A stretch of 64,000 nt of DNA from contig CM020619.1 of assembly GCA_009829735.1 (NCBI GenBank), positions 18,171,816 to 18,235,815 of the forward strand, written 5' to 3'. The notes below the pieces were generated by a model. It had not been told where the DNA came from. It saw nothing but the letters and a program-made list of their open reading frames with translations, and searched no databases. The DNA comes from Pyropia yezoensis (lineage: Eukaryota; Rhodophyta; Bangiophyceae; Bangiales; Bangiaceae). The translations under genes and the position numbers were made by a program. Positions 50,920 through 60,932 of the stretch are shown here, piece by piece (position 1 is the stretch's first letter; each line of letters starts with the position of its first letter).

Positions 50920-51306
50920 ATGGCCGCCGCCGCCGCCGCGCGCCGCGCCCTCTGCCGTGGCCTCGCCGCCCTCTTCCTGTGCGTGGCCGTCCTCCTGGCC
51001 GTCGCGGCGGCTGCTGCCACCGCCGCGCCAACCACCGCCACCCCCCCCACCACCACCACCGCCACCCCCACCGTCGCCGCCGTCGTTGCCGGCGCCGCCG
51101 CCCGGCCGCTGACCGCCGCGAGGTCCGCCGCCGCGCCTGCCGCCGCCGCGGTGAGCCGCCAGATCGCGTGCCCCGGCCCAGAGCTGGGGCAGCCGTGTGA
51201 TGTCACGTGCTGCACCGGCCTGTGCTGCTGGCGTAGCGTCGGCGGCTGCCCCCCCGCCAAGCGGTGTGTGCGCGCCCGCGCATTCAACGGGCTGGAGCGG
51301 TGCTGA
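50920..51306 (+). CDS. Small secreted cysteine-rich protein
   Basis: A 128-residue ORF from ATG (50920) to TGA (51304-51306). Residues 1-32 are a classic signal peptide (Arg-containing start, then LFLCVAVLLAVAAAAATAA). A Thr/Pro/Ala-rich linker (PTTATPPTTTTATP) resembles an O-glycosylated spacer. The last 46 residues carry nine cysteines in the order C...C..TCC..LCC......C.....C...C (IACPGPELGQPCDV, TCCTGLCCW, GGCPPAKRC, LERC). CC-x3-CC is a disulfide-knot-like spacing. The C terminus ends exactly on a cysteine. It is presumably exported or in the cell wall. No family was recognised; it could equally be a wall protein, a lectin-like peptide or a signalling peptide. Confidence 0.65.
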   Translation: MAAAAAARRALCRGLAALFLCVAVLLAVAAAAATAAPTTATPPTTTTATPTVAAVVAGAAARPLTAARSAAAPAAAAVSRQIACPGPELGQPCDVTCCTGLCCWRSVGGCPPAKRCVRARAFNGLERC

Positions 51307-53076
51307 CGTGGCGGGCTGGGGGGGAGCGCGGGCTGGCACGGTGCGCTGTGGAGAACAAGGGCAAGATGGAGAGGGGGGGGGGGGAGGGAGGTGGAGGTGG
51401 AGGTGGGCGGGTAAGCGAGTGGGTGGGCGTACGTGGATGTGGCCGTGGAGGCTAGCCGCCGCTGCAACGGGGGGCTCTTGGTGTGCGTGTGTGTGAGTTG
51501 TGACGTGCCGCTTGGCAACAAGAGAGAGCATCTCAGGGTGGCCAACCCACGGAGACACTGCCCTACGATACGGTCTTGCTATCTCACTCTCTCCCGGGTT
51601 TGCCTCGGCTCCCTCCTCCCCGGCTGGGATGGCGAGGCCGAAGAAGGCGACCAACCGCCGCGCCCTACGATACGGTGAACGCGGTGTTGAGGAGGGGACC
51701 CGTGTCGAGCTTGGCCACATGCAGACGAGGCAGCTTGGGAAATGGTTGTCCTCATTGGCAAGGTGGTTGCTGACCACCGGAAGAACAGCGCCCATCCATG
51801 CAGCGTTTGCCTCAACCGCCGACAGTGTTGCATCCCCCCCCCCTCCAACACATGCTCCGCCCTTTCTGGCGGCTGCTGACTCAACAGTTTGAAGAAAGCT
51901 TCCCGCACCTCCGCGTCGGTCGCCCATCCATCACCAGAACGTGACCGTTTCGGCGACCATCTCCCCGGTCGCCGCACAGGGGGGAGAGGCACAAACGTTG
52001 CACTGACTTTTCGTCACCGTCTGGCACGGAGGGACATGGCGGCTGGGTTGGTGTGTATGGGCGGTTGATGAGGGGGGGAGTGCTGCACCGGCCTGGGCTG
52101 TGGCAGGGCAAGAGGACGCTTCCTTGCAGTGACCAGGTTCCAACTAAAGTTTCGTTCTGTGCTGTGTAGGGCTCCTCAAAAAGAAGTCCAAGGGAAATAC
52201 TGACGCGTGCACCGTATCTCGCGGAGCCTACGGAAACGGAGGATGCTCACAGGATTCTACGCTGGATCTTGTGCCGGCGATCTCGCGGGTGGAGCTGGAT
52301 TGGATTGTCCCAGATACACACTCTACCCATATGTACCGTACTGTGCGTACCTGTCCATACAATGCAGCATAGATACACATCCTCGCGTGAACTGTGCCAT
52401 ACAGGGTCTCTTCAAACGATGGCCGGCCGGCGACGACGCACCCCCATCTCTGGTGCGCACGCGGCCGCCGCCACAACGGCTTTTCATTGGACATCCGACG
52501 CGGAGCCGTCCCCGCCGCGGGCTCCTGTAGCCAGACGACCTACCCCCCCCTTGCAATGGATGGTGGGCCACGGCCGGGCGATACGGCCTGTGCTGTGGCG
52601 GCCGCCGGGCGGGCGCCACCACCCCGGAGTGGGCCGCGGCGGCACATCGCCGCCCGGGCCAAGGCGGCTCCCAGACATGGTGCGGGAGGGGTATGATCCT
52701 GCCCCAGCTGGCCTGCAGGGAGTCGCCGAGGGGGGGGGACGACGGGACGCCGCCCTTTCCTTCGTAGGTGGTTGCGCTGGCCCTCCCCAGCGCTGGCCCT
52801 CCCCAGCATCTGTTGTATACACCCACGTGCAAGAGCAGACACCTGCTGCCGTGTCAAGCGGCGCGCAGTGTCCATCTCCGCCCGCCCACTGGCTGCTCTG
52901 CCGCCGCCGCCACCGCCTAGGCCCTGTCGACCCCCAGCCGACTGGGCGCGCCCCTCGCCGACCGGCTGCTCGCCCCTCCTGCTTGCCATCGCTCACCGCG
53001 GCTGCCCCCCCCCCCCCCCACCTCCCCTCTCCCCCCCCCCTCTCCCCCTCCCCCCCGCCCGCCGGCTGCCCCCACC
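51307..53076. other. Spacer, no recognised gene
   Basis: 51500-52400 is mid-GC with unrecognised frames on both strands (51500-51892 plus; 51579-51992 minus, containing WATDAEVREAFFKLLSQQ). A 10-nt sequence CCTACGATAC recurs at 51562 and 51663. 52400-53076 is GC-rich and may include the 5' end of the PLP-enzyme gene. Confidence 0.45.
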
Positions 53077-53434
53077 ATGACTCCTCCGCTGGTGCCCACC
53101 CCCCCGGCCCCCCCCCCCTGGACGCTGCCGCCATTGCCGCCGCCGCCGCCGCCTACGCGCCGCTCCTGGTGGTGGGCCCCCCCCGCCCCCCGCCGCCGCC
53201 GCCGCCGCCACCGTCCACGGGGATGCCGGGGGCGACCGGCGGGCAGCGACGCGGCTGCCGCCAGCGGCGGCGGTCGCCACCTTTCGCCTCGTCATGCCGA
53301 CGCTCGCCCCCGCCGACGCGGCGGCCGTCGGTGCCACCACCGACCGGGGGTGGCGCAAGCGCGCCGCCGCCGCCGCCGCCGGCGACGCGGGCGTGCCAGA
53401 CCTAACGTGGCTCCCCCCTGCTGCTACCACCACT

Positions 53435-53471
<37 letters not shown>

Positions 53472-55687
53472 GTGGCGGTGGCGGCGGCGGTGGCGGCGGC
53501 GGCGGCGTTGCGTGGGCGGTGCACCCCACCACCCGCACCGGCGCGCCCGCCACGGTCGGCGGCGTGGCCGCCGCGGCGGCGGCGGTGGCGGCCGCCGCCA
53601 CGGCCGCGGCGGTGGCGGTGCACCTGGCGGGCGGCGGCGACGACCGGCTGACCGTCGCCCCCGCGACGGGGCGCAACAAGTACCACGTGCCGCCGGCGGT
53701 GCCGCCGCCGGGGGCGGTCCTCCGCTCCTCGTGTACAGCGTCGCCGGTGAGCGCCGCCGGCGCCGCGGCCGCCGCGATCACCCTCACCCTCGTGTGGGCG
53801 GGCGCCGCGACGGCGGTGGAGGCAGCGACGGCAACGGCAACGGCAACGGCGTCGGCGACGGCGACGGCAGTCGGGGGGGGGGGGGGGGGGGGGCCGCGGG
53901 GGGGGGGGGGGGTGAGGGGGAGGTGGCGGCGGCGGCCGCGGCGACGGCAGCGGCAGCGGCAGCGGCAGCGGCAGCGGGCGCTGCCGCCGCCATGGACATG
54001 ATCGCCGACGACATGCGGCTGCGGCTGGCCAAGGCGCTGTGCCTGCCGCCGTCCACGACGGTGGTACTGACGCCCAGCGGCAGCGACGCGGAGCTCCTGC
54101 CCCTCGCCGCGGCCGTCGCGCTCGCCCCCCCCGCCGCGGGGGTGCTGTCGTTTGTGACCGCCGCGGGGGAGGTGGGGTCGGGCACCGCCGACGCCGCGGG
54201 CGGCGCCCACTTTTCCACCCTCCTCCCCACCGGCCCGCCGCCGCCGTCGGGGACACCCCCCACCCCCACCCCCACCCCCACCGCCGGCGCTGCCGCTGCC
54301 GCTGCCGCCGACGCGTCGGCAGCGACGGCTGCGCCCGGCGTGGCGGTGGCGGGCTTTGACCCCCACCGGGTGCGGGTGGTGGCCCTCCCCGCCCGCACCC
54401 CCGCCGGCACCCCCGACGCGGGCGGCACGATGCACACGCTCCTCACCACCGTGGCGGCGGCGGACGCGGCGGCCGCCGCCGCGGCGGCGCCCCCCCCCTT
54501 TGTGGTCCTCCACGCGGTGGACGGGTCCAAGACGGGCCTCCGCGTGCTCGGCGGCCACCCCGCCCACCCGGCGGCGGTGGCCGCCCAGCTGGGCGGCCCC
54601 GCCCGCTGCCTCGTCGTCCTCGACGCGTGTCAGGGCCGCACCACCCCCGCCGCCCTGCGGCGGTGGGTGGAGGCGGGGGCGGTGGTGCTGGTGACGGGGT
54701 CCAAGTTTTGGGGGGGGCCCCCGTTTAGTGGCGCCGTCCTCCTGCCCCCGCGGGTGGCGGCGCTGTGGGGGGGGGGGGGGGCGCCGCCGCGGGGGGGGGG
54801 GCGCCGCCGCCGCCGCCCCCGCGGGGCCTCGCCGCCTACCTCACCGCCGCCGACGTGCCGGCATCGCTCCCCGCGCTGCGCGCCGCCGCGTCGGCGGGGG
54901 GCAACGTGGGGCTGCTCCTCCGGTGGGCGGCGGCGCTGGCAGAGATGGACGCCCTCGCGGCGCGGGTGCCAGGCGGCCTGGCCGCGCTGGGGGAGGAGCC
55001 GGGGGGGGGGCGCGGGGGCGGCGGCGCGGCGGTCGCCGCGGTGGTTGCCGCCTGGGTGGCGGGCGTGTGCCGGCTGGTGGGGGAGCGCCCGGGGATGGCG
55101 GTGCTGCCCCCAGAGGGGGGCGCCGCCGACGGCAGGGACGGCGACGATGGCACCCGCCTGGGCGGCGTCAACACGGTCGTGAGCGTGCGGCTGGCGGCGC
55201 CCCCGCCGCCGCCGCTGCCGTCGCCATTGTCGGGGGGCGCCGCCGACGCTGCCGCCGCCGACGCTGCCGGCAATGACAGCGGCGGCGGGGGCGGTGGTGG
55301 TGGCGGTGGCGGTGGCGGTGGCGGGGGCGCCCCCCCCCCGCCCACGTGGCTGGGGGTGGCCGCCCTCAAGGCCATCCACGCGCTCCTCCCCGTGGACGCG
55401 ACCGCCGCCCTCCCCCCCGCCGCGACCGCCGCTGACGCCCGGGCGGCGGCGGCGGTGGTGTATGCGGGCCAGCCGGTGGCCCTGGGCGCCCGCGGGGGGG
55501 GGGTGCTGCGGCTGGCCGCCTCTGCCGCGCTCGTGGGCCAGCTCCTTGGCGACGGCCGCGGTGGCGGGGGGGCGGGGGGGGGGGGGGGGGGGGGATGCGG
55601 CGGCGGCTGGCCACGGCGCTGCAGGCAGACGCGGTGGCGTTGGACAAGATGGGCGTGTTGGCCAAATGGGTGGACAGCCTGGTGTGA
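53077..55687 (+). CDS. Fold-type I PLP-dependent enzyme (aminotransferase class V-like), with large insertions
   Basis: The core reads GRNKYHVPPAVPPPGAVLRS, DMRLRLAKALCLPPSTTVVL followed by TPSGSDAELL (the cofactor-phosphate region), FVVLHAVDGSKTGLRVLGG, CLVVLDACQGRTTPAALRRW (the Asp that pairs with the pyridine nitrogen) and VVLVTGSKFWGGPPFSGAVL, in which the Lys of GSKF is the Schiff-base lysine. The C-terminal domain includes LKAIHALLPVDATAALP and ends LATALQADAVALDKMGVLAK, then WVDSLV and TGA at 55685-55687. Upstream coding (AAAYAPLLVVGPPR, AVATFRLVMPTLAPAD) extends to about 53080. Three poly-G runs (53875-53912, 54771-54800, 55564-55592) each require a frame adjustment. The product is about 850 residues, roughly twice a normal class V enzyme because of Gly/Ala inserts. 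The substrate is unknown. Confidence 0.65.
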
Positions 55688-56171
55688 CGCCTGACCCCGA
55701 AGGATGGGGGGGGGCAGGTACAGTATGTTGTGTCGAGAGGAAGAGCGGGGGGATGGTGGGGGGAGGAGCAGGGAGGGGGGGGGGCGGGGGGATGGCGTCG
55801 TCTGTTTTTTAGTTTCGTCTCGCCGCCGCGGCAGTGGCCGCTGCCGCTGGCGCCCCGCCCCGGTGGCCGCCAGTGGCTAGCGGCCGGCGGCCGGCGGCCG
55901 GCGGCAGCGACAGCGGCGGCAGCAGCATCCGCGTACATACCCCCCTCCCTCCCCTCCCCTCCCCCCCCACCCCCCCCCCGCCCCCCCCCCGCGCGCGCCA
56001 CCACCACACCACAGCGCGGCGCCACGCACACGTCGGCAGGGGTACAAACACGCCGACCACCGGTGCGGCGGGACTACCCCCACCCCCCACCCCCCCACCC
56101 TCTCTGGGCCACTGGGGGTTCCTACCTACTCGCCTTCCCCCCCCCCCCACCCCACCCCCACCCCACCGGGG
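55688..56171. other. Intergenic spacer between convergent genes
   Basis: 484 bp between two stop codons, with G-runs then C-runs and GCGGCCGGCGGCCGGCGGC near 55881. No gene was seen. Confidence 0.7.
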
Positions 56172-59100
56172 CTACCTCACTGCCGTTGCCAGCCGCGCTG
56201 CCGCCTCGGCGGCCACCGCCACCGCCGCGCGGACGGCGTCGCCGCGGCGCGCCGCCGACGGCGGCGGCGGCGGCGACTCGCCCCGCGGCGACGAGCTCAC
56301 CGGCGACGTGTCGGGGGTGGCGCCCGCGGGGCGGTGGCGGCCGTCCCCACCCCCCCCCCCCCCCCCCGCCCGCCCGCCCCCCCCCCCCCCCCCCCCCCCC
56401 CCTCCCCCCCCCCCCGGGGGGGGGGGCCTTGCCGTGCCCCGCCCCCGCCCCCGCCCCGCGGGGGGCTGCGGCGGGGGCGCCGAGCATGCCCCCCCCCGCG
56501 GTGGCGGCCAGCCACCCGCGCGCCTCGACGGCCACCGCCGGCACCCGCAGGGCGACGGCCATGGCCGCCAGGCCGCCGCGGCCGAGGCGCTCCAGCGGGC
56601 CCCCCGCCGCCGACAGGCGCCACAGCTGCGCCAGCCGCGGCGCCAGCGCCGCGCAGAGGGCGGCGGTGAGGCGGCCGCCGGCGGGGGAGGCGGCCGCCGC
56701 CACCACCACCGGCGCCACGGCGGTCACGTCGAGGAGGGAGCCCGCTAGGGAGACGGCGCCGCCGCCGCCGCCGCTGCTGCCGCCCTTGGCGGACCGCACC
56801 ACCCGCAGGCGCGCGGCGAGCGCCGCGGGGACGCCCGCGGCCGCGACCGCCGCGGCGGTGGCGGCGCCGCCCGCCGCGACGGTCGCCGCGAGGAGCGCGT
56901 GCACCTCGAGGGCCACCGCCCCGGGCACCGCGGCGGGGGCGAGGAGCGGCACGAGCGCGGGGAGGACCCCCACCACCGCACGCTCCACCCCGTCGGTGTG
57001 GACGCAGCCCGCGGCGGGGGCGCGGCGGAGCAGCGGCGCCGCGCACAGCAGCCCCCGCGTCACCGCCGCCACCGCCGCGAGGCCGTCAGCGCCGCCGCCG
57101 TCCCGCGCGGCGGTGACGGCGGCGGTGAGCATCCGCGCCAGCGGCGCGGGAGACGCGTACACGTCGAGCGACGACGGCTGCCGGCCGCCGCCGCCGCCGC
57201 CGCCGCCGCACCCGCCGCCACCGCCGCCGCTCGCGCCCGCGGCGGCGGCGCGCATGCCCACCCCCGCCAGTACCCGCGCGGCGGCGGCCGCGACGGCGAC
57301 CGAGGTGGGGTTGGGCGCCGCCACCGCCACCGCCTCTTCAAACGCGTCGGCGAGCGCGGCGGGGAGCCTCACGCGGGTGTAGGCCGCCGCGACGGGCGGC
57401 TGCAGCGCCTGGAAGCGGGGGACCCCATCGTCGGCCGTCAGCGGGGGGGACAGGTCAGGCGCGTCGGCGGCGGCCGGGCCGTCGCCGCCGCCACCACCGT
57501 CCCCTCCGCCGCCGCCGCCGCCCCTACAGCCGCCGCCGCTGCTGCCGCTGCACGCGCTGCCGACGCTGCTGCCGCTGCCGTCTGGCCCGCGGCCGCCGTC
57601 TGACTCGTCCGACTCGGGCGGCGACGGCGCGGCGACGCGGGCGAGCGCCGACACGAGCACCTCTGCCACGCCCGGCACGTGGAGGTGGTGGAGGAGGGTG
57701 GGGAGCACCGCCGGCCGCCGTGCGAGCGCGTCGGCCACCGCGGCGGGCGCCTCGGGGATGACCGCCGCCAGCACCGCCACCGCCGCGGCGGTGTGGGCGT
57801 CGCCGGCGGTGGGTGCCGACACGACCGTCCCGAGGAGGACGTCCAGCCCCGCCGACGTGGCGGCCAGCCCCCGCGTGAGGGGGCGGCCGCCGTGCACCAG
57901 CAGCGCCGCCACCGTTCGCGCGTGGCGGGCCGGGTCAGCCGGGTCGGTGGCGAGCGCGCCGGGCGCGACGGCGGCGGCCGCGCCCGCCGCGGGCGTGGCG
58001 GGCGCCGGCGCGAGCGCCGCCAGGTGCGGGAGGAGGCCAAGCAGCGCCCGCGGCTGCCGGCAGTAGGCGAGCAGCAGCCGCCGGTCGGCGGGGCGCAGCC
58101 GGCAGCGGAGCGTGACGAGGCGCTCCAGGAGGGTGCCCACCCCCGTGGTGCCCGCCGACACGCGGCCAAGGACGGTGCGGAACGGCTGCGCCGACGCGGA
58201 CGCGTCCACCGCCGCGACGGTGCCGGGCGCGGGGGGGGGCTGCGACCACCAAAAGCCGTCGCCGTCGGACAGCGCGCGGCGGTGGCGGGGCCCGCCGCCG
58301 CCGCCGCCGCCGCTCGCCGACCGCCGCGCCGCGGCCGCCACCGCCGCGGCCGCCGCGTACGGGTGGAGGGGCGAGCCGCGGGTGCCGCCGCCGCCACACG
58401 CGGCGGCCGCGGCGGCCGCGGCGGCGGGGCCTCCCAAGGACCGCCGCGACGAGGTGGCCGACGCGGCGGCCGCGGCGGCGGCGGCGGCGGCGGCCGCCTC
58501 GGCGGCCAGGTGCGCTTCCCGCCGCCGCCGCCGCGCGCCAGCAGAGGTGGCGGCGCCCGCGGGGGGGGGGGCGCTGCCAGACGGCGGCCGAGGTGTCGGG
58601 CGTGCCGGTGGCTGCAGCAGCAGCGCCGCCCCCGTCGGTTTGGGGGGGGGCGTCGCGGTGCTCGCCCGCCGGCCGCCCCCGGGGGCGGAAGGCGCTGGCG
58701 CTGTCGACGACCGCCGTTGGGGGGCCGGCGCGGCGATGGCCGCCGTCGTCGCGACAGGCGGCGTTGAGGGGGTGGTTGCCGGCTCTGGCGGCGGTGACGA
58801 TGACGGCGACGCCGGCGGCGGTGACGGCGGGGACGGCAGCGACGGCGGCGGCGGCGGGGAGCTGCCCTTGCCGGCAGCGCCCGTCGTCTCAGCCGCGGAG
58901 GTGGTTGCCGCCGCGACCGCCGCGTCGGCCGCACGGCGACGGCGGGAGACGGCGGTCGGGGGGTTGGCGCGGGGGGAGGCGAGCAGCGCCTGCGGGGAGC
59001 TGAGGGGGGCCCCCGCCGGGGGGGTGCCCGTCGCCGAGCGCCCTCCAGGGGTGGGGGCGGCCGCGCCCGGCGCCGACGACGCCGGGCCCGCCGGGCCCGC

Positions 59101-59490
59101 CGCGTTGGCCCCTGCGGCTGCCGTCGGCGGCGCGGCATTGGGGGCGCCAAAGGGCCGCGGCGGGGGCACGTCCACCGCCGGCGGCAGCCTCAGCGGCGGT
59201 GCACTTGGACGGCGAGACGGGGCGGCCGCCGCCGGCCTTGTCGGCGGCGGCCGCGGCGGCGGCAGCGGCGGCGCCGCCGCTGGCCGGCCGTCTGCCCCGC
59301 CGTGGCGGTGGCCGCCGCCGCCGTCGCCCCACCGTGCCTGGGGGGGGGCGGCGACCGACCCCCGCCGCGGCCGGATGTCCCCGTCACACCCGGCGCACCG
59401 CGGGGGCGCGTCGATTGACGCGCTGCGCGCCCCCCCCCAGCGCTCCACGGAAAACCGCGCCGCGGGTCCACCACCACCACCCCCCCCCCC

Positions 59491-59530
<40 letters not shown>

Positions 59531-60113
59531 TGCCGCTGCCGCTGCCGCCGCCGCCGCCGCCGCCGCCGCCGACCGACGCGCGCAACGACCGCAGCGCCGA
59601 CGCGACGGTCGGGTCCGTGGCGCCCAGTGGCGGCGGCGGGGTTGCGGCGCCGTACCCCCCGTCCGCCGGCGGTGGCCCCGTCGTGCCGCCGCGGGGCCCC
59701 CCCGACGAGCCCGCGGCGGCGGCGGCCTTGGCCCGCCGCCGCCCCGGCGCCGCGGCGTTTAGGGAGCGGCGGAGGCGGGACAGCACCCCCCGCGGGGGTA
59801 GCGGGGGCGGCTCGCCCCGCGACGCGGCCGCGGCGGCGGCGGCGGCAGCGGCTGCCGCCGTCCCCGACGACCGCGGCACCGCGAGCGAGTGGCGGCCGCC
59901 GCCGCCGCCGCCGCCGCCGAGCGGCGGGGGGGGCCCGTACTGCTTGGTACTCCGCGGCCGCCCGGGGGCGGGGGCGCGGGCGCGGCCCGCCCGCCCATCG
60001 TCGACCGACGAGCGGGACCGCACCGCGCCGCTGACGACGGTCTGGCGGCGGCCGGCGCCCCCCCACATGGTGCGGAGGCGTCGGAAGGAGCCGCCGCCGT
60101 CGCCGTCACCGCC

Positions 60114-60144
<31 letters not shown>

Positions 60145-60932
60145 CGGCGGCCGTCGACGGACCCCCACCCCCCGTCGTCGTCGTGCCACCCCTTGGCGTC
60201 CACCCCCGCCCGGGAGCGCCGCAGCGACGACGCGCCGCCGCTGTCGCGGCCGGCCCGGCCGCCACCGCCGCCGTGGCCGGCCTGGCCGTAGGAGTGGGGC
60301 GGCCGCGCCGCGCCGGCGCCCTGCCGCGACGGCGGCGACCACCACCCACCTTCGCCGACCGCGGCGGCGGCGGCGTTACCGTACGCGGCGGCGGCGGCGG
60401 CGGCGGCGGCGTCCGCGGCGGCGGCGTCCGCGGCGGGGGCGGCTGCCGGTGGGGCGGCGCCCCACGAGGCCGGCCGGCGGCGGAGGATACGGCGGAGGGA
60501 CAGGAGGGTGGTCGCGTCGGTCTGCACCAGCCGCCCACGGTCGGCCGCGGCGCCGCCGCCGGGTGCCCCCCCCCCCTCCCCCCCAGAAACGCCCGCCGGT
60601 CGGCGACCGCCGCCGCCGCCGCCGCCGCCGCCCCGGCGGCGGCGACCACCCGCAGCAGTGGCACCTCCCCCCCCCCCCCCCCCCCCCCCTGCGGGCGCCT
60701 CCCCCCGCCACCCCCTGCACTGCCGTCGTGGGGGACAGCCCCCCCCCCCCCCCCCCCCACTCCCCCCCTCGCTGCCAGCAGCGGCACCCCCACCCCCCCC
60801 CCCCGACGCGGGTCGAAGGACGTGGCGCACAAAGCCGAGGCTCCCGAGCGTCTGGTAGCTGCCGTCCTCCTCCTCCACCGACGACGCTGCCGACGCTGCC
60901 GACGCCGCCCACCCGTCGTCAGGGGCGGTCAT
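56172..60932 (-). CDS. SAPS-domain-like protein (PP6/Sit4 regulatory subunit candidate)
   Basis: SAPS proteins are regulatory subunits of the PP6/Sit4 phosphatase. The minus-strand gene starts MTAPDDGWAASAASAASSVE (ATG at 60932). The first ~900 residues are mostly Ala/Gly/Pro/Ser low complexity. A helical-repeat region follows: VGTLLERLVTLRCRLRPADR, LLLAYCRQPRALLGLLPHLA, RRPAVLPTLLHHLHVPGVAE, VLVSALARV, VPRFQALQPPVAAAYTRVRL, GVERAVVGVLPALVPLLAPA. The QP-x-V/A-L-x-x-L-L-x-H-h repeats and 'LQPP' resemble SAPS spacing. The tail DTSPVSSSPRGESPP...LATAVR ends at the TAG at 56172-56174, in a frame reached through the C-run at 56350-56420; another shift is needed at about 59465-59580. Another ARM-type protein cannot be excluded. 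Confidence 0.45.

Noticed and set aside
50362..51927. 521-codon minus-strand open frame
   Set aside because: It lies opposite the signal-peptide-bearing Cys-rich protein and has Gly/Arg simple composition.
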